Assembly (NCBI RefSeq): GCF_010501035.1
Contig: NZ_QVMH01000007.1
Coordinates: 1 to 54,935 of the forward strand
Length of the DNA stretch: 54,935 nucleotides
DNA from: Paludibacter sp. 221
GTDB lineage: Bacteria; Bacteroidota; Bacteroidia; Bacteroidales; Paludibacteraceae
Reading direction: 5' to 3'
Below are positions 27,179 through 36,525 of this stretch, one piece after another; within the stretch, counting starts at the first letter, position 1; every line of letters starts with the position of its first letter. A model generated the notes under the pieces. It made no database searches and was not told the origin of the DNA. It saw only the letters and a list, made by a program, of their open reading frames with translations. Made by a program: the position numbers and the translations under genes.

Positions 27179-27796
27179 TTATAAATCAGTTATTTTAAGG
27201 AAGTTGCCCCCGTTAGCAACTATCTCGTACTGTAAAGTCTTTTTAGAATCAGTGGATATGCTGTTAATCATCAGGAAAACTTTTATTTTTCTAGCTTCTT
27301 CTACAGCTAAGGAACCTGTATAGTTGAATTCTATTTCTTCATTTGTTAATGCTATTTTAGTTCCCTGATATACTGTGGTAAATTCGCTTTCGCAATCAGC
27401 TTTTTCTATCACTAAACTAATGGTGGCAGGGTATTCAGTAGCAGTCTTTTTTATTTTACCGCTGATTTTATATTCTACTTGTAGTTTTTTAATTTTATCT
27501 GTGTTTTCAAATTGATGGCTGTTTGTTGCATCCGAAGCTATAAAGTTGTCAATAGGAGAGATAGTTCCTACTTCGTCTGATTTAGCAATATTCATAGGAA
27601 CTATCAGTCGCATCCAGTTTCCGGTAAGGGTAAAACCCGATTTCTGTTCTTTTTCAGATTCTATTTCACTCACTTTTCCGGTAGGAGCCGATTCGGTAAA
27701 TTCCCAGCACTCAACTTCGGGTGTTTCAAGTTTTTCGCATCCGACAAAAGAGAGTAGCATGAATGAAAACAGGACTAATTTTTTAGTTTTTCTCAT
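27179..27796 (-). CDS. Lipoprotein, unknown
   Basis: A 205-aa lipoprotein with signal peptide and lipobox SFVGC (Cys20). The mature part is predicted to be beta-rich, without a domain that I recognise; CWEF and a later Cys could form a disulfide. Only 21 bases separate it from nadB, so it is likely the last gene of the GNAT-nadB operon, though a functional tie to NAD synthesis is not evident. Confidence 0.8.
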   Translation of the reverse strand: MRKTKKLVLFSFMLLSFVGCEKLETPEVECWEFTESAPTGKVSEIESEKEQKSGFTLTGNWMRLIVPMNIAKSDEVGTISPIDNFIASDATNSHQFENTDKIKKLQVEYKISGKIKKTATEYPATISLVIEKADCESEFTTVYQGTKIALTNEEIEFNYTGSLAVEEARKIKVFLMINSISTDSKKTLQYEIVANGGNFLKITDL

Positions 27797-27817
27797 AATA
27801 TAAAGTAATAAGTTGTT

Positions 27818-29389
27818 TTATGAATTATTTTTTTCAGGATAGTCTACCGTGTAGTGAAGCCCGCGGCTTTCTTTACGCAGAAGTGCTTGTTTTATTATAA
27901 GGTATGAAATGCTTATTACATTGCGTAGTTCGCATATTTCGCGCGACACTACTGAACGCTCAAATAAATCTTCGGTTTCTCTGAAAATGATTTCCAAACG
28001 TTTCATTGCCCGTGTCAGACGTAAGTTTGAACGTACAATTCCCACATAAGTACTCATTATTTGTTCTACCTCGCGGAAACTTTGGGTAATAAGCACCATT
28101 TCTTCGGGCGACGATGTGCCTTCGTCGTTCCATGCCGGAATTTTTTCGTTGAAAGTGAGTTTATCCAGCAGTTTTGCAGAATCTTTTACAGCAGCATCGG
28201 CATATACGATAGCTTCTATCAATGAGTTGGATGCCAGCCTGTTTGCACCATGCAGTCCGGTACACGAACATTCGCCGGCTGCGTACAGGCGATTTATGGT
28301 AGTACGTGCATTCAGGTCGATCACTATACCTCCGCACAGATAATGCTGCGTTGGCGATACGGGGATATAATCTTTAGTAATATCGATGCCCAGTTCAAGA
28401 CATTTTTTATATATATTCGGAAAATGTGCTTTAGTTTCTTCTGCATTTTTGTGGGTTACATCCAGATATACATAATCGTGTCCACGGGTCTTCATTTCAT
28501 TATCTATTGCACGTGCCACGATGTCGCGCGGTGCGAGCGACCCACGTTCATCATATTTTTGCATAAATTCTTTACCCGACTGAGTACGGAGTACTGCCCC
28601 ATAGCCTCTTATGGCTTCGGTGATTAGGAATGTCGGTTTTTCTCCCGGATGGTACAGTGCGGTAGGATGAAACTGTACAAATTCCATATCCTTTATCACG
28701 CCACGGGCACGATGTACCATCGCAATGCCATCGCCTGTTGCTATTTCAGGATTGGTAGTAGTCAGGTATACGCTGCCTATTCCACCTGTGGCAAGGAGTG
28801 TTACTTTTGACAGGAAGGTATGTATATGGTTGGTGCGTTGGTCGAGCACATACGCGCCATAACATTCAATATCGGGAGTGTGGTGGGTTACAATTTGCCC
28901 CAAATGGTGCTGTGTCAGGATTTCGATAGCAAAAAAGTTTTCGAAAATATCTATTTTAGGATGTTTTTTTATCTGGCGTATCAGGCTTTGCTGTATCTCG
29001 TATCCGGTATTGTCTTTATGGTGCAAAATGCGAAACTCGGAATGTCCTCCTTCCTTGTGCAGGTCGAAACAGCCTTTTTCGTCGCGGTCGAAATCCACTC
29101 CCCAGCGTAGTAGCTCCTCAATTTGCGACGGTGCTTCGCGTACTACTTTTTCTACTGCGGGCAGATAACAATGTCCATCGCCTGCTATCAGCGTGTCTTC
29201 AATATGTTTTTCAAAATTATCGGGCTGGTAGGTTACAGATGCTATTCCTCCTTGGGCAAAGGAAGTATTCGATTCGTCAAGCGTTGTTTTGCAAAGTAAT
29301 GCTACCTTGCCATAGGTGGCTGCTTTCAGGGCAAAACTTATTCCTGCTATACCACCACCAATAACTAAGAAATCATATTTGTATGTCAT
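27818..29389 (-). CDS. nadB: L-aspartate oxidase
   Basis: A 523-aa FAD enzyme that oxidises aspartate to iminoaspartate, the first step of de novo NAD synthesis. The FAD motif GGGIAGISFALKA is at residues 11-23; SFAQGGIASV near 44, TGDGIAMVHRARG, and the active-site CTGLHGANRLASNSLIEA near 380 are intact. The start overlaps the GNAT gene stop by 4 bases. The partner genes nadA and nadC are not in the window. Confidence 0.97.
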   Translation of the reverse strand: MTYKYDFLVIGGGIAGISFALKAATYGKVALLCKTTLDESNTSFAQGGIASVTYQPDNFEKHIEDTLIAGDGHCYLPAVEKVVREAPSQIEELLRWGVDFDRDEKGCFDLHKEGGHSEFRILHHKDNTGYEIQQSLIRQIKKHPKIDIFENFFAIEILTQHHLGQIVTHHTPDIECYGAYVLDQRTNHIHTFLSKVTLLATGGIGSVYLTTTNPEIATGDGIAMVHRARGVIKDMEFVQFHPTALYHPGEKPTFLITEAIRGYGAVLRTQSGKEFMQKYDERGSLAPRDIVARAIDNEMKTRGHDYVYLDVTHKNAEETKAHFPNIYKKCLELGIDITKDYIPVSPTQHYLCGGIVIDLNARTTINRLYAAGECSCTGLHGANRLASNSLIEAIVYADAAVKDSAKLLDKLTFNEKIPAWNDEGTSSPEEMVLITQSFREVEQIMSTYVGIVRSNLRLTRAMKRLEIIFRETEDLFERSVVSREICELRNVISISYLIIKQALLRKESRGLHYTVDYPEKNNS

Positions 29390-30513
29390 ATCTTTTTTGT
29401 ATATGCACGACGGCGTTTATGTTGTACGTATTCAAAGCTGCCCCATTGTGCCGACATTTTGGTGTTATCTTCCAATTCAGGGTTGCTTTCAGCATGTTTA
29501 TATCCGTTTTTCGCATAATTAGGCATTAGTTCGGCAAACATGATGGAATTCACACCCTTGTTTTGATAATCGGGTCTGACAGCCATTAAATACAAATCTA
29601 TAGTGTCATTTTTATAATATAGCGCTTTAAGCAAATAAAACCAGCCAAAGGGGAATAACTTTCCCTTTGCTTTTTGTAAAGCATTTGTCAGGCTGGGTAT
29701 CGAAATGCCCAACGCTATTACATCATCGTTATTATCTATAATAATTGATATAGCATCTAAACGAATGAAAGTAAGATAAAGTTTGATATAAAAGTGAATC
29801 TGTTCTTCGTTCAGAACAGAATAGCCATATAAATCCTTGTACGATTCGTTTATTAGCTCAAAAACTTTTTTACCGTATTTTTTTACCAGTTCTTTTTTCG
29901 ATTTGAACCGTTTTGGTGTCAGGTTGTATTTTTGCTTTATTATTTCAGCAATACGGAAATACTTTTCAGGAAACACTTCGGGGACGGTAATAAGGTATTC
30001 TACCCAATCATTATCTTTTACATACCCGTGTTTTTCCATGTGAACCGGATAGTATGGGTAATTGTATATAGTAGCTAAAGTGCCTTTCTTATCAAATCCT
30101 TCCACCAACATACCTTCATGGTCGAGGTCGGTAAAGCCAAGCGGTCCGTGAATGGCATTCATGCCTTTTGATTCTCCCCAGTTTTCTACCGTTTCGAGTA
30201 ATGCTCTGGATATTTCCTCATCGTCAATAAAGTCGATAAATCCGAACCTTACATGTTTTACTCCCCATTTTTCGTTTGCTACAGGGTTTATTATTGCAGC
30301 AACTCGTCCTACAATTTTATCATCCTTATAAGCCAAGAAGTAAGCTGCTTCACAAAATTTGAATGCAGGATTCAAGTCGCGCCGCAAATTCAGACGGTCG
30401 TCCATGAATAACGGCGGAGCTGCATATTTATTTTTTTTATATAACGTGTATTTAAACCGAATAAACTTTTCTAAATCTTTATTTGTCTTAACCTCACGAA
30501 TAATAATTCCCAT
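29386..30513 (-). CDS. GNAT-like N-acetyltransferase (large Bacteroidota type)
   Basis: A 375-aa soluble protein. The C-terminal part shows a GNAT fold with the acetyl-CoA loop in VRPDYQNKGVNSIMFAELMP near residue 300; the N-terminal half starts FKYTLYKKNKYAAPPLFMDD and holds HGPLGFTDLDHEGML. This double-domain family is widespread in Bacteroidota, with no settled substrate. Its last codon and stop overlap the nadB ATG (ATGA), so the two are coupled. Confidence 0.85.
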   Translation of the reverse strand: MGIIIREVKTNKDLEKFIRFKYTLYKKNKYAAPPLFMDDRLNLRRDLNPAFKFCEAAYFLAYKDDKIVGRVAAIINPVANEKWGVKHVRFGFIDFIDDEEISRALLETVENWGESKGMNAIHGPLGFTDLDHEGMLVEGFDKKGTLATIYNYPYYPVHMEKHGYVKDNDWVEYLITVPEVFPEKYFRIAEIIKQKYNLTPKRFKSKKELVKKYGKKVFELINESYKDLYGYSVLNEEQIHFYIKLYLTFIRLDAISIIIDNNDDVIALGISIPSLTNALQKAKGKLFPFGWFYLLKALYYKNDTIDLYLMAVRPDYQNKGVNSIMFAELMPNYAKNGYKHAESNPELEDNTKMSAQWGSFEYVQHKRRRAYTKKI

Positions 30514-30647
30514 TTTTTAGTTTGTGTATTAATTAATAAATACCAGAATCAATAATTAAGACAACTTAAATATGAATTACCATGATTCTCTCTTGCAAAA
30601 GCACCGCAAAATTAATATAAAATATAAGAATATCAGGTTAAAAGCTG

Positions 30648-30655
30648 TACTTTTG
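30648..30655 (+). promoter_or_regulatory. -7 promoter box of the glycosyltransferase gene
   Basis: TACTTTTG matches TAnnTTTG and lies 19 bases before ATG 30674. It is inside the longer frame that starts at 30572 and so argues against that upstream start. Confidence 0.5.
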
Positions 30656-30673
30656 AGATGTAAATTAATCCCC

Positions 30674-31930
30674 ATGTCTTTTTCAGATTATTATTTTACA
30701 CACTATCCTAGTCATCCTCAATTGTTTGATGATGTTCCAAGCACCAACGTGGGAGTAGCAGTTGTGATTCCGTGTTATGATGATGAATTTGTGTTTAAAA
30801 CATTGTGTTCGTTAGAAAATAATGAAAATACAGATGCGGACATAGAAGTGATTGTAGTTGTAAATTCGGGTGCGAGTACGCCTGAAGATATTATTTGTAA
30901 AAACAGGAAAATATATGGTATGCTGAAAAGCCGTGCAGATTCTTATTATTACAAGCGGTTTAAATTATTGCCGGTATTGATTGAGGGTGTGCCTAAGAAA
31001 AATGCCGGAGTAGGCAACGCACGTAAAATAGGGATGGATGAGGCTATAAGGCGTTTTACTGCGATTAATAGGCCTGATGGAATAATTGTGTCATTGGATG
31101 CAGATTGCCTTGTTAGTAAAAGCTACTTTTCGATAATTGAAGAAGAATTTAGGAATAATGCTGCAAAAGGCGCCTTTGTAATTCAGTTTCAGCACAATTA
31201 CGATTCTGCTTTGTTTACGGAGGTTGAGATTCGAGCCTGCCGCTTGTACGAGGTTTATCTCCGTTATTTTAATATAGCACTTGCTTTTACAGGGTTTCCC
31301 CATGCTTTTCATACTGTGGGCTCATGCTTTGCTGTAAGGGCAGGGCGGTATGTTAAATCAGGAGGAATGGCACGGCAACAGGGTGGAGAGGACTTTTATT
31401 TTCTTCATAAACTGGCGTTGATGACAGAGATAGGTAAAATAAATACGCCCTTGGTATTTCCCGCTCCACGTGTTTCAGAGCGTGTGCCTTTCGGCACAGG
31501 CCCTACTGTGAAACGCATTATTGCCAATGACGAATATAAAGTATATAACTTCGGTTTGTTTCTGATTTTGAAGCGTTTTTATGATTATATTCATGAAATA
31601 GCCGTAGGCAGGACATTCGAAAGGGATAAGATACCGGAAGAGATAAAGGATTTTGTGGGGAGCGAAAAACTTCTTTCGGTTATAAACGAATGTATTGAAA
31701 ATTCGAAAGAAAGCAAGACCCTTGAAAAAAGATTGATTTCTAAATTTGACGCTTTTTTTATTGTTAAGTTTCTTAATTCGTTTGATGTGCAGAGTGCTTA
31801 CCCACTACAGGATGTAACAGAGGCAGCAAGTATTATTCTGAAGCAGAATTTATCACAAATCAATTCATTGTATATGGTTCAGGATGAAGTTGAAATACTT
31901 GAAAATCTATTAAAGGAGGCTGCGATATGA
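30674..31930 (+). CDS. Family 2 glycosyltransferase
   Basis: A 418-aa protein with a GT-A fold N-terminus: VAVVIPCYDD, then VSLDADC (the metal-binding Asp motif) near residue 142, and GGEDFYFLHKL near 240 with the likely catalytic acid. There are no membrane helices, so it is probably a cytosolic or peripheral transferase. Sugar donor and acceptor are unknown. I start it at ATG 30674, not 30572, because a -7 box lies between. Its end overlaps the next gene by 4 bases. Confidence 0.88.
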   Translation: MSFSDYYFTHYPSHPQLFDDVPSTNVGVAVVIPCYDDEFVFKTLCSLENNENTDADIEVIVVVNSGASTPEDIICKNRKIYGMLKSRADSYYYKRFKLLPVLIEGVPKKNAGVGNARKIGMDEAIRRFTAINRPDGIIVSLDADCLVSKSYFSIIEEEFRNNAAKGAFVIQFQHNYDSALFTEVEIRACRLYEVYLRYFNIALAFTGFPHAFHTVGSCFAVRAGRYVKSGGMARQQGGEDFYFLHKLALMTEIGKINTPLVFPAPRVSERVPFGTGPTVKRIIANDEYKVYNFGLFLILKRFYDYIHEIAVGRTFERDKIPEEIKDFVGSEKLLSVINECIENSKESKTLEKRLISKFDAFFIVKFLNSFDVQSAYPLQDVTEAASIILKQNLSQINSLYMVQDEVEILENLLKEAAI

Positions 31931-33105
31931 TGGATGAAATGATGAAACAATTTATAACAGAGCATCAGAACAACGATGTAAGACTGCTGGCTTTGCAGGC
32001 AAAACGTTATCCGGATATAGATATGAATCTTGCCATAAGGCAGATAAGCGGACGGCAAAAAATAAAACATAAAGTACCGCTTTTTTATCAATCGGATGAT
32101 GTGTTATACCCACAGCGGTTATCGTTGGAGCAGGCATCGTCCGAAACAACTGCTATATATAAATCCACTATTTGCGAAGGGGTTGCTTTTGTTGATTTAA
32201 CAGGTGGATTCGGAATTGATACCTTCTTTATATCCAGTAAGTTTAAAGAATCTGTTTATGTGGAAAGGCAAAAGGAATTGTGCCAATTAGCAGAGTATAA
32301 TTTCCAAGTGTTGAAAACTCAAAATATAACTGTTGTGAATGCACATGCAGAGGATTATTTGAATAAAATGTCGATGGTAGATTGTATCTACCTCGACCCT
32401 GCCCGAAGAAGCGATTCGGGGAAAAAACTTGTGTTTTTATCCGATTGCGAACCTGATGTAGAAAACCTATTGCCCCTGCTCAGGCAAAAGGCCAAACACG
32501 TACTGATAAAACTCTCGCCTATGCTGGATATTACAACCATCGTAAAATCTTTGCCGGGCATAAGTGACATACATATAGTTGCTGTGGAAAATGAGTGTAA
32601 GGAAGTGTTGGTAGAGCTAAACAGCGAAGAAAGTGGTAAAATAAAAGTACATGCGATAAATTTTGCTTCAAATGACAATAATCAGAAGTTTGATTTTGAT
32701 TTGGAGGAAGAAGATAGTGCGGTAGCTATATATGCTAACAAGTTTAATAGTTACCTGTATGAGCCTAATAGTGCTTTGATGAAAAGCGGCGCATTTAAGC
32801 TAATAGCTCAACGATTAAAGGTAAAAAAGATACATCCTCATACCCATCTTTATACATCAGATGAATATATATCTGGTTTTCCGGGGCGAACATTCAGAAT
32901 AAAACAGAATTGGGGCAATTCTAAAAAGGAATGGAAAGAGCATCTGAAAAATATCGCGAAAGCAAATATAGCTGTGCGCAATTATCCTCTGAAAGCAGAT
33001 GAATTGCGAAAAAAGTTAAAACTTTCGGATGGTGGAGATTGTTATTTATTCGCATGTACTACTATTGACGAACGCAAGGTTATTATCGAGTGTGAGAAAG
33101 TATAA
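31927..33105 (+). CDS. Class I SAM methyltransferase with THUMP-like C-terminus
   Basis: A 392-aa protein with a Rossmann methyltransferase core: motif I VDLTGGFGIDTFF near residue 88, then ADLPARR-like YLDPARRSDSG near 155. The C-terminal about 90 residues fit the THUMP-like domain found with such enzymes in Bacteroidota, suggesting an RNA substrate. Translation is coupled to the glycosyltransferase gene and has a rare clear Shine-Dalgarno, AAAGGAGG, at 31912-31919. Target base unknown. Confidence 0.85.
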   Translation: MMDEMMKQFITEHQNNDVRLLALQAKRYPDIDMNLAIRQISGRQKIKHKVPLFYQSDDVLYPQRLSLEQASSETTAIYKSTICEGVAFVDLTGGFGIDTFFISSKFKESVYVERQKELCQLAEYNFQVLKTQNITVVNAHAEDYLNKMSMVDCIYLDPARRSDSGKKLVFLSDCEPDVENLLPLLRQKAKHVLIKLSPMLDITTIVKSLPGISDIHIVAVENECKEVLVELNSEESGKIKVHAINFASNDNNQKFDFDLEEEDSAVAIYANKFNSYLYEPNSALMKSGAFKLIAQRLKVKKIHPHTHLYTSDEYISGFPGRTFRIKQNWGNSKKEWKEHLKNIAKANIAVRNYPLKADELRKKLKLSDGGDCYLFACTTIDERKVIIECEKV

Positions 33106-33150
33106 AAAAGAATATTTTGTGTTTTAAAACATAAAATTATACAAATTAAT

Positions 33151-33185
33151 ACTTACGGTATAGTATTTGCATTTTATTCGTAAGT
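33151..33185. promoter_or_regulatory. Inverted repeat ACTTACG...CGTAAGT before the collagen-like lipoprotein
   Basis: Two perfect 7-bp arms 21 bases apart (about two helical turns) flank a -7-like GTATTTG. The layout suits a dimeric regulator or a looped operator. Confidence 0.4.
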
Positions 33186-33221
33186 TAAGACAATAATTAA
33201 TAATATACTAATTTTTTTTGT

Positions 33222-33686
33222 ATGAAAAAGACATTATTCCTTTTGGCAGTTATAGCGTTAACTTTCTCGTCGTGTATTTTAGAGGGACCCCAAGGGCCAA
33301 AGGGTGATCCGGGACGCGATGGTGCTTCGGTTGTTTCCATAGATGATTACATGGTTACTAATTATAATTCCCGGTATGTCTGGCGATTTAATGATGATGT
33401 TGGAGTTTATTATTGTGAGCTTCCGGCACCGAGGTTAACAGGCGATGTTTACAACAACGGAGTTGTACATATATATATCGAAATGGAAGATAATGTAGGA
33501 AACCTCTATCAGCAGCCATTACCTAAAATTCTTTATAACTTGGATAATAATGGAAACCAATATTCTGAAAATATTGACTTTGAATATACTGTAGGGAAAA
33601 TTATCATGTATTACACAGTGTCCGATTACTATTATGAGGATTGGCAACCGGGTACGATGAATTTTAGAGTAGTACTGATGAAATAA
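33222..33686 (+). CDS. Lipoprotein with short collagen-like stretch
   Basis: A 154-aa lipoprotein: lipobox FSSC (Cys18), then directly four to five Gly-X-Y triplets (GPQGPKGDPGRDG), followed by a beta-rich domain without recognised family. Short collagen-like linkers after a lipid anchor occur in several Bacteroidota lipoproteins and may hold the domain away from the membrane. Likely monocistronic, ended by the hairpin at 33726. Confidence 0.85.
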   Translation: MKKTLFLLAVIALTFSSCILEGPQGPKGDPGRDGASVVSIDDYMVTNYNSRYVWRFNDDVGVYYCELPAPRLTGDVYNNGVVHIYIEMEDNVGNLYQQPLPKILYNLDNNGNQYSENIDFEYTVGKIIMYYTVSDYYYEDWQPGTMNFRVVLMK

Positions 33687-33725
33687 TTTTGTAAAATAAC
33701 TATCTCTGTAAAAACGTCATACAGG

Positions 33726-33757
33726 CCGGCAAATAGACCTATTTGCCGGTTTTTTTG
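33726..33757 (+). terminator. Intrinsic terminator
   Basis: A 10-bp stem CCGGCAAATA / TATTTGCCGG with a short loop is followed by seven T. Confidence 0.85.
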
Positions 33758-33840
33758 TTTTATTTGCATAGGATTACGTTTTTTTACTTTGTTGTTAACA
33801 AAATATAAAGAATTGTTTCTTTTGTTTACGTTTTTTTCTA

Positions 33841-33848
33841 TACTTTTG
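33841..33848 (+). promoter_or_regulatory. -7 promoter box of the 454-aa lipoprotein operon
   Basis: TACTTTTG with TTTG at 33821-33824 upstream (16-base gap), 45 bases before the start codon. Confidence 0.5.
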
Positions 33849-33892
33849 TTTCGAGATTTTATTTATTTAATTAATTAAAAATTGAAGTAAAA

Positions 33893-35257
33893 ATGAAAAA
33901 ACTATGGTTTGCAGTTTTAGCAACTGCTTTTTTGTTCGCTTCTTGTGGAAAAGAAGATCCGGCTCAAGGTGTGAAAATTGATGAGATTTTCAAGTCGACA
34001 GCAACTATTAAGGGTGTTGCTTACATCAGTTCAAACACTTCAGACGAAACGGCATTACAATTTGCTCCTAAAGATTCTAAGTTAATCTTTACGATAGCAA
34101 ATACAGCGTATGGATTAACAGGTTCGGGTAACTATGTAAAAGAAGCATTGGTAGGCGAAGACGGTGCTTTCTCAGTAGAATTGCCGGCAAAGAATGATGG
34201 TGGTTCGGTTACAGTTTCGATTTCAGCTGAACCAATTGTACTTACAGTAAACAAAAATGGTGTTGCAGTTAATCAGATATTCACACTGACTGCTGGTACA
34301 TCGGAAGACATTATCAAAGGCTATGTTTATCAGAAAAAACTGACTTATAATGCAGCAAATTCAGATCTTGGACAAACTGTAAACTGGGAACCGGGTACAT
34401 ACAAAGCTACATTACAATATTACGATGGTAAAAACAATGTAGATGTACCTGCTGATACTGAAGTGAAAATTACAGTTGCAAAAAATCTATTTACTCCGGT
34501 AAGAGCTGAAGACTATGTTTTTATTGAAAAAGTTGGAGCTAATGGTGCTTTGGAATTTACAATGGACGCTAAAGCGTTGATAGATGGTGGATTAGCGTTT
34601 ACTATGAAGTCTTCATTTGTTGCAAAGTATACTACGGTTACGTCTGGTGTTGAGACAAGCTTGAATTATAAGTTTGATTTAAGCTCTGCTTCAGGTACTA
34701 TTTATGGTGGTATAACAAATGATGGAGGTACTAAAACATTTACTAAAGGTACTAATCCTATCGAAACACAAGACATCTTGTCGACATGGAAAGAATCAAC
34801 ATTCGCAGTTAAATATCTTTATGATAAAGATGCATTTGATCCGGCAAACAACTACGTTGCTATTCCGGCAGATGCAAAAGTTACAATAACTGAATATAGA
34901 ACTACTGTAAATACAACTCTATCTAATGTTATCAAAACAATGACATATGGAGAATTTATAGCGTTGAACAGTGGTGCCGGTTACAAAACTCTTGCTCCGG
35001 ATCCAGCTATCTCAGGTTCTTCACTAAATGTTAAGATTGAAATCAACTTCCTTGTAGATAGAAAAACAGGTGAAAATGCGAACGGTGGTGCTATAAATAA
35101 CAAATTCAAATATGTTTATTCAGATACTTTCAGTTTACGTGGTACTATAACTACTAATGGAGGTTCTGATTTTACTCAACCTGATGGTAGCACAGAAGTG
35201 AAAAACTCTGTTTATTTGGATGCAGCATTTTATGCAACAAAACTTACATCGAATTAA
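33893..35257 (+). CDS. Large lipoprotein, unknown
   Basis: A 454-aa lipoprotein with lipobox FASC (Cys19). The mature part is beta-strand rich, with many Thr/Ser/Gly, and no domain that I recognise; two halves show similar patterns (for example KVTITEYRTTVNTTLSNVIK and DVPADTEVKITVAK), suggesting repeated modules. Cotranscribed with the beta-barrel candidate 27 bases downstream. Probably surface exposed. Confidence 0.82.
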   Translation: MKKLWFAVLATAFLFASCGKEDPAQGVKIDEIFKSTATIKGVAYISSNTSDETALQFAPKDSKLIFTIANTAYGLTGSGNYVKEALVGEDGAFSVELPAKNDGGSVTVSISAEPIVLTVNKNGVAVNQIFTLTAGTSEDIIKGYVYQKKLTYNAANSDLGQTVNWEPGTYKATLQYYDGKNNVDVPADTEVKITVAKNLFTPVRAEDYVFIEKVGANGALEFTMDAKALIDGGLAFTMKSSFVAKYTTVTSGVETSLNYKFDLSSASGTIYGGITNDGGTKTFTKGTNPIETQDILSTWKESTFAVKYLYDKDAFDPANNYVAIPADAKVTITEYRTTVNTTLSNVIKTMTYGEFIALNSGAGYKTLAPDPAISGSSLNVKIEINFLVDRKTGENANGGAINNKFKYVYSDTFSLRGTITTNGGSDFTQPDGSTEVKNSVYLDAAFYATKLTSN

Positions 35258-35284
35258 TATTAAATCAAATTAAAAAAAATATTA

Positions 35285-36184
35285 ATGAAAAAAATAATTA
35301 TATCAGCAATCTTGTGTTTGCTATTGGTTGTCCCAACTATAGCACAAGACGCAGAAGGAAAAAAAGATCCTACTGTGAATAAGCGTGGTATTGCACTTCT
35401 TCCACAAGCCGGAGATTTTGCAATAGGTGTTGACGCTACTCCGTTTCTGAATTATTTGGGAAATTTCCTTAATTTCGGTGGAAACGAAGCACCGGCTTTT
35501 AATGGTGTGAACAATACTGTTTATATGAAGTATTTTCTGGAAGATAATGCGGCTATCCGTGCTAAAATTAATCTGAATTTTACTCAGGATAAATTTAAGC
35601 AAACTCTTCAGGACGATGCTGCGTTATTGGCCGACCCTACAAACGTTGACGCAACAACTGTTGATACTTGGATTGCTAAAAACAATGGTATCAGACTTAA
35701 TCTTGGGTACGAGCTACGTAGAGGTAAAGGACGTGTACAAGGTTTTTATGGTGCGGAAGTGCTTTTAGGATATGGCAGAACTAAAAATGAGTATGTATAC
35801 GGAAATGCGATGACTGTAGACAATCAGAGTCCTACATCTTTCGATTTCACTCTTACTCCTCCTACTCCTCCTACTCCTCCTGTTACTCCTTCAGCTATGT
35901 CGAAACGTACTGTTAACTCTAAAGGCGGTGCTGAATTTACTGCAGGGTTAGGTGCTTTTGTTGGTGTGGAATATTTCTTTGCTCCACAAATTTCAATAGG
36001 TGGCGAACTTGGACTTGGATTCAATTATCTGATAAAAGGACAATCTGAAATTACAACAGAGCAATTTTTGGGTGACGACATTCTTGAAAAAACAAAAAGG
36101 AAAAGAAGTTACGAAGATGACGCATTCTCAACAGGATTTCAAACTGTGCCAACCGGTAAAATTTTCTTGATGTTCCATTTCTAA
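35285..36184 (+). CDS. Outer-membrane beta-barrel-like protein
   Basis: A 299-aa exported protein with a signal peptide (1-20, VVPTIAQ). Alternating strands such as IRLNLGYELRRGKGRVQGFY and GVEYFFAPQISIGGELGLGF, and a terminal aromatic (MFHF), fit a porin-like barrel. A Thr-Pro-rich stretch (TPPTPPTPPVTP) near residue 195 probably forms an external loop. Paired with the preceding lipoprotein. Confidence 0.8.
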   Translation: MKKIIISAILCLLLVVPTIAQDAEGKKDPTVNKRGIALLPQAGDFAIGVDATPFLNYLGNFLNFGGNEAPAFNGVNNTVYMKYFLEDNAAIRAKINLNFTQDKFKQTLQDDAALLADPTNVDATTVDTWIAKNNGIRLNLGYELRRGKGRVQGFYGAEVLLGYGRTKNEYVYGNAMTVDNQSPTSFDFTLTPPTPPTPPVTPSAMSKRTVNSKGGAEFTAGLGAFVGVEYFFAPQISIGGELGLGFNYLIKGQSEITTEQFLGDDILEKTKRKRSYEDDAFSTGFQTVPTGKIFLMFHF

Positions 36185-36209
36185 TGGATAGGGAAAAATT
36201 CCAGATAAC

Positions 36210-36241
36210 AAATAAGGCTGTTTTCACAGCCTTATTTTTTT
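36210..36241 (+). terminator. Intrinsic terminator after the barrel gene
   Basis: A 10-bp stem AATAAGGCTG / CAGCCTTATT with a 6-base loop is followed by seven T. Confidence 0.85.
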
Positions 36242-36270
36242 GTTTGTTCGCCCAATATGTATCTACTCTA

Positions 36271-36491
36271 ACGCGGGTGCAAGTCTGCAAATTAAGACAA
36301 AGAGACGATTGTCAGGCAGCCCGTTCTCCCAACGTCAGAGGCATTGCTAAAAGCAGGTTATCCCACACTATTGAATTATAGCAAATTGTATTGTAAATAA
36401 GGAACCGCCGTATGTGGAACTGCTTGTACGGTGGTGTGAGAGGTCGAAAACAAAAATAGGAGAAAACTATTTTTGTTTTCTCCTACTCGAT
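36271..36491 (+). mobile_element. Group II intron relic (domain V/VI and part of domain I)
   Basis: Domain V is at about 36403-36436: lower stem ACCGCCGTA / TACGGTGGT, a two-base bulge and a distal hairpin with a GAAC loop. GTGTGAGAGGTCG and a domain VI hairpin follow, and the element ends with CTACTCGAT at 36491, the usual 3' tail of bacterial group II introns. Upstream, GCGGGTGCAAGTCTGC at about 36274 resembles the domain I start region. The span of about 220 bases is too short for a working ribozyme, and no reverse transcriptase frame is present. The 5' boundary is approximate. Confidence 0.65.
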
Positions 36492-36498
36492 TAAGCGG

Positions 36499-36519
36499 GT
36501 AGGAGAGAGAATCTCCTAC
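36499..36519. repeat. Small hairpin GTAGGAGA/TCTCCTAC
   Basis: Perfect 8-bp arms with a 5-base loop, just after the intron relic and just beyond the infB stop codon. It echoes the CTCCTAC tail of the relic and the 27136 hairpin. Possible terminator or repeat remnant. Confidence 0.45.
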
Positions 36520-36525
36520 TGTTTT

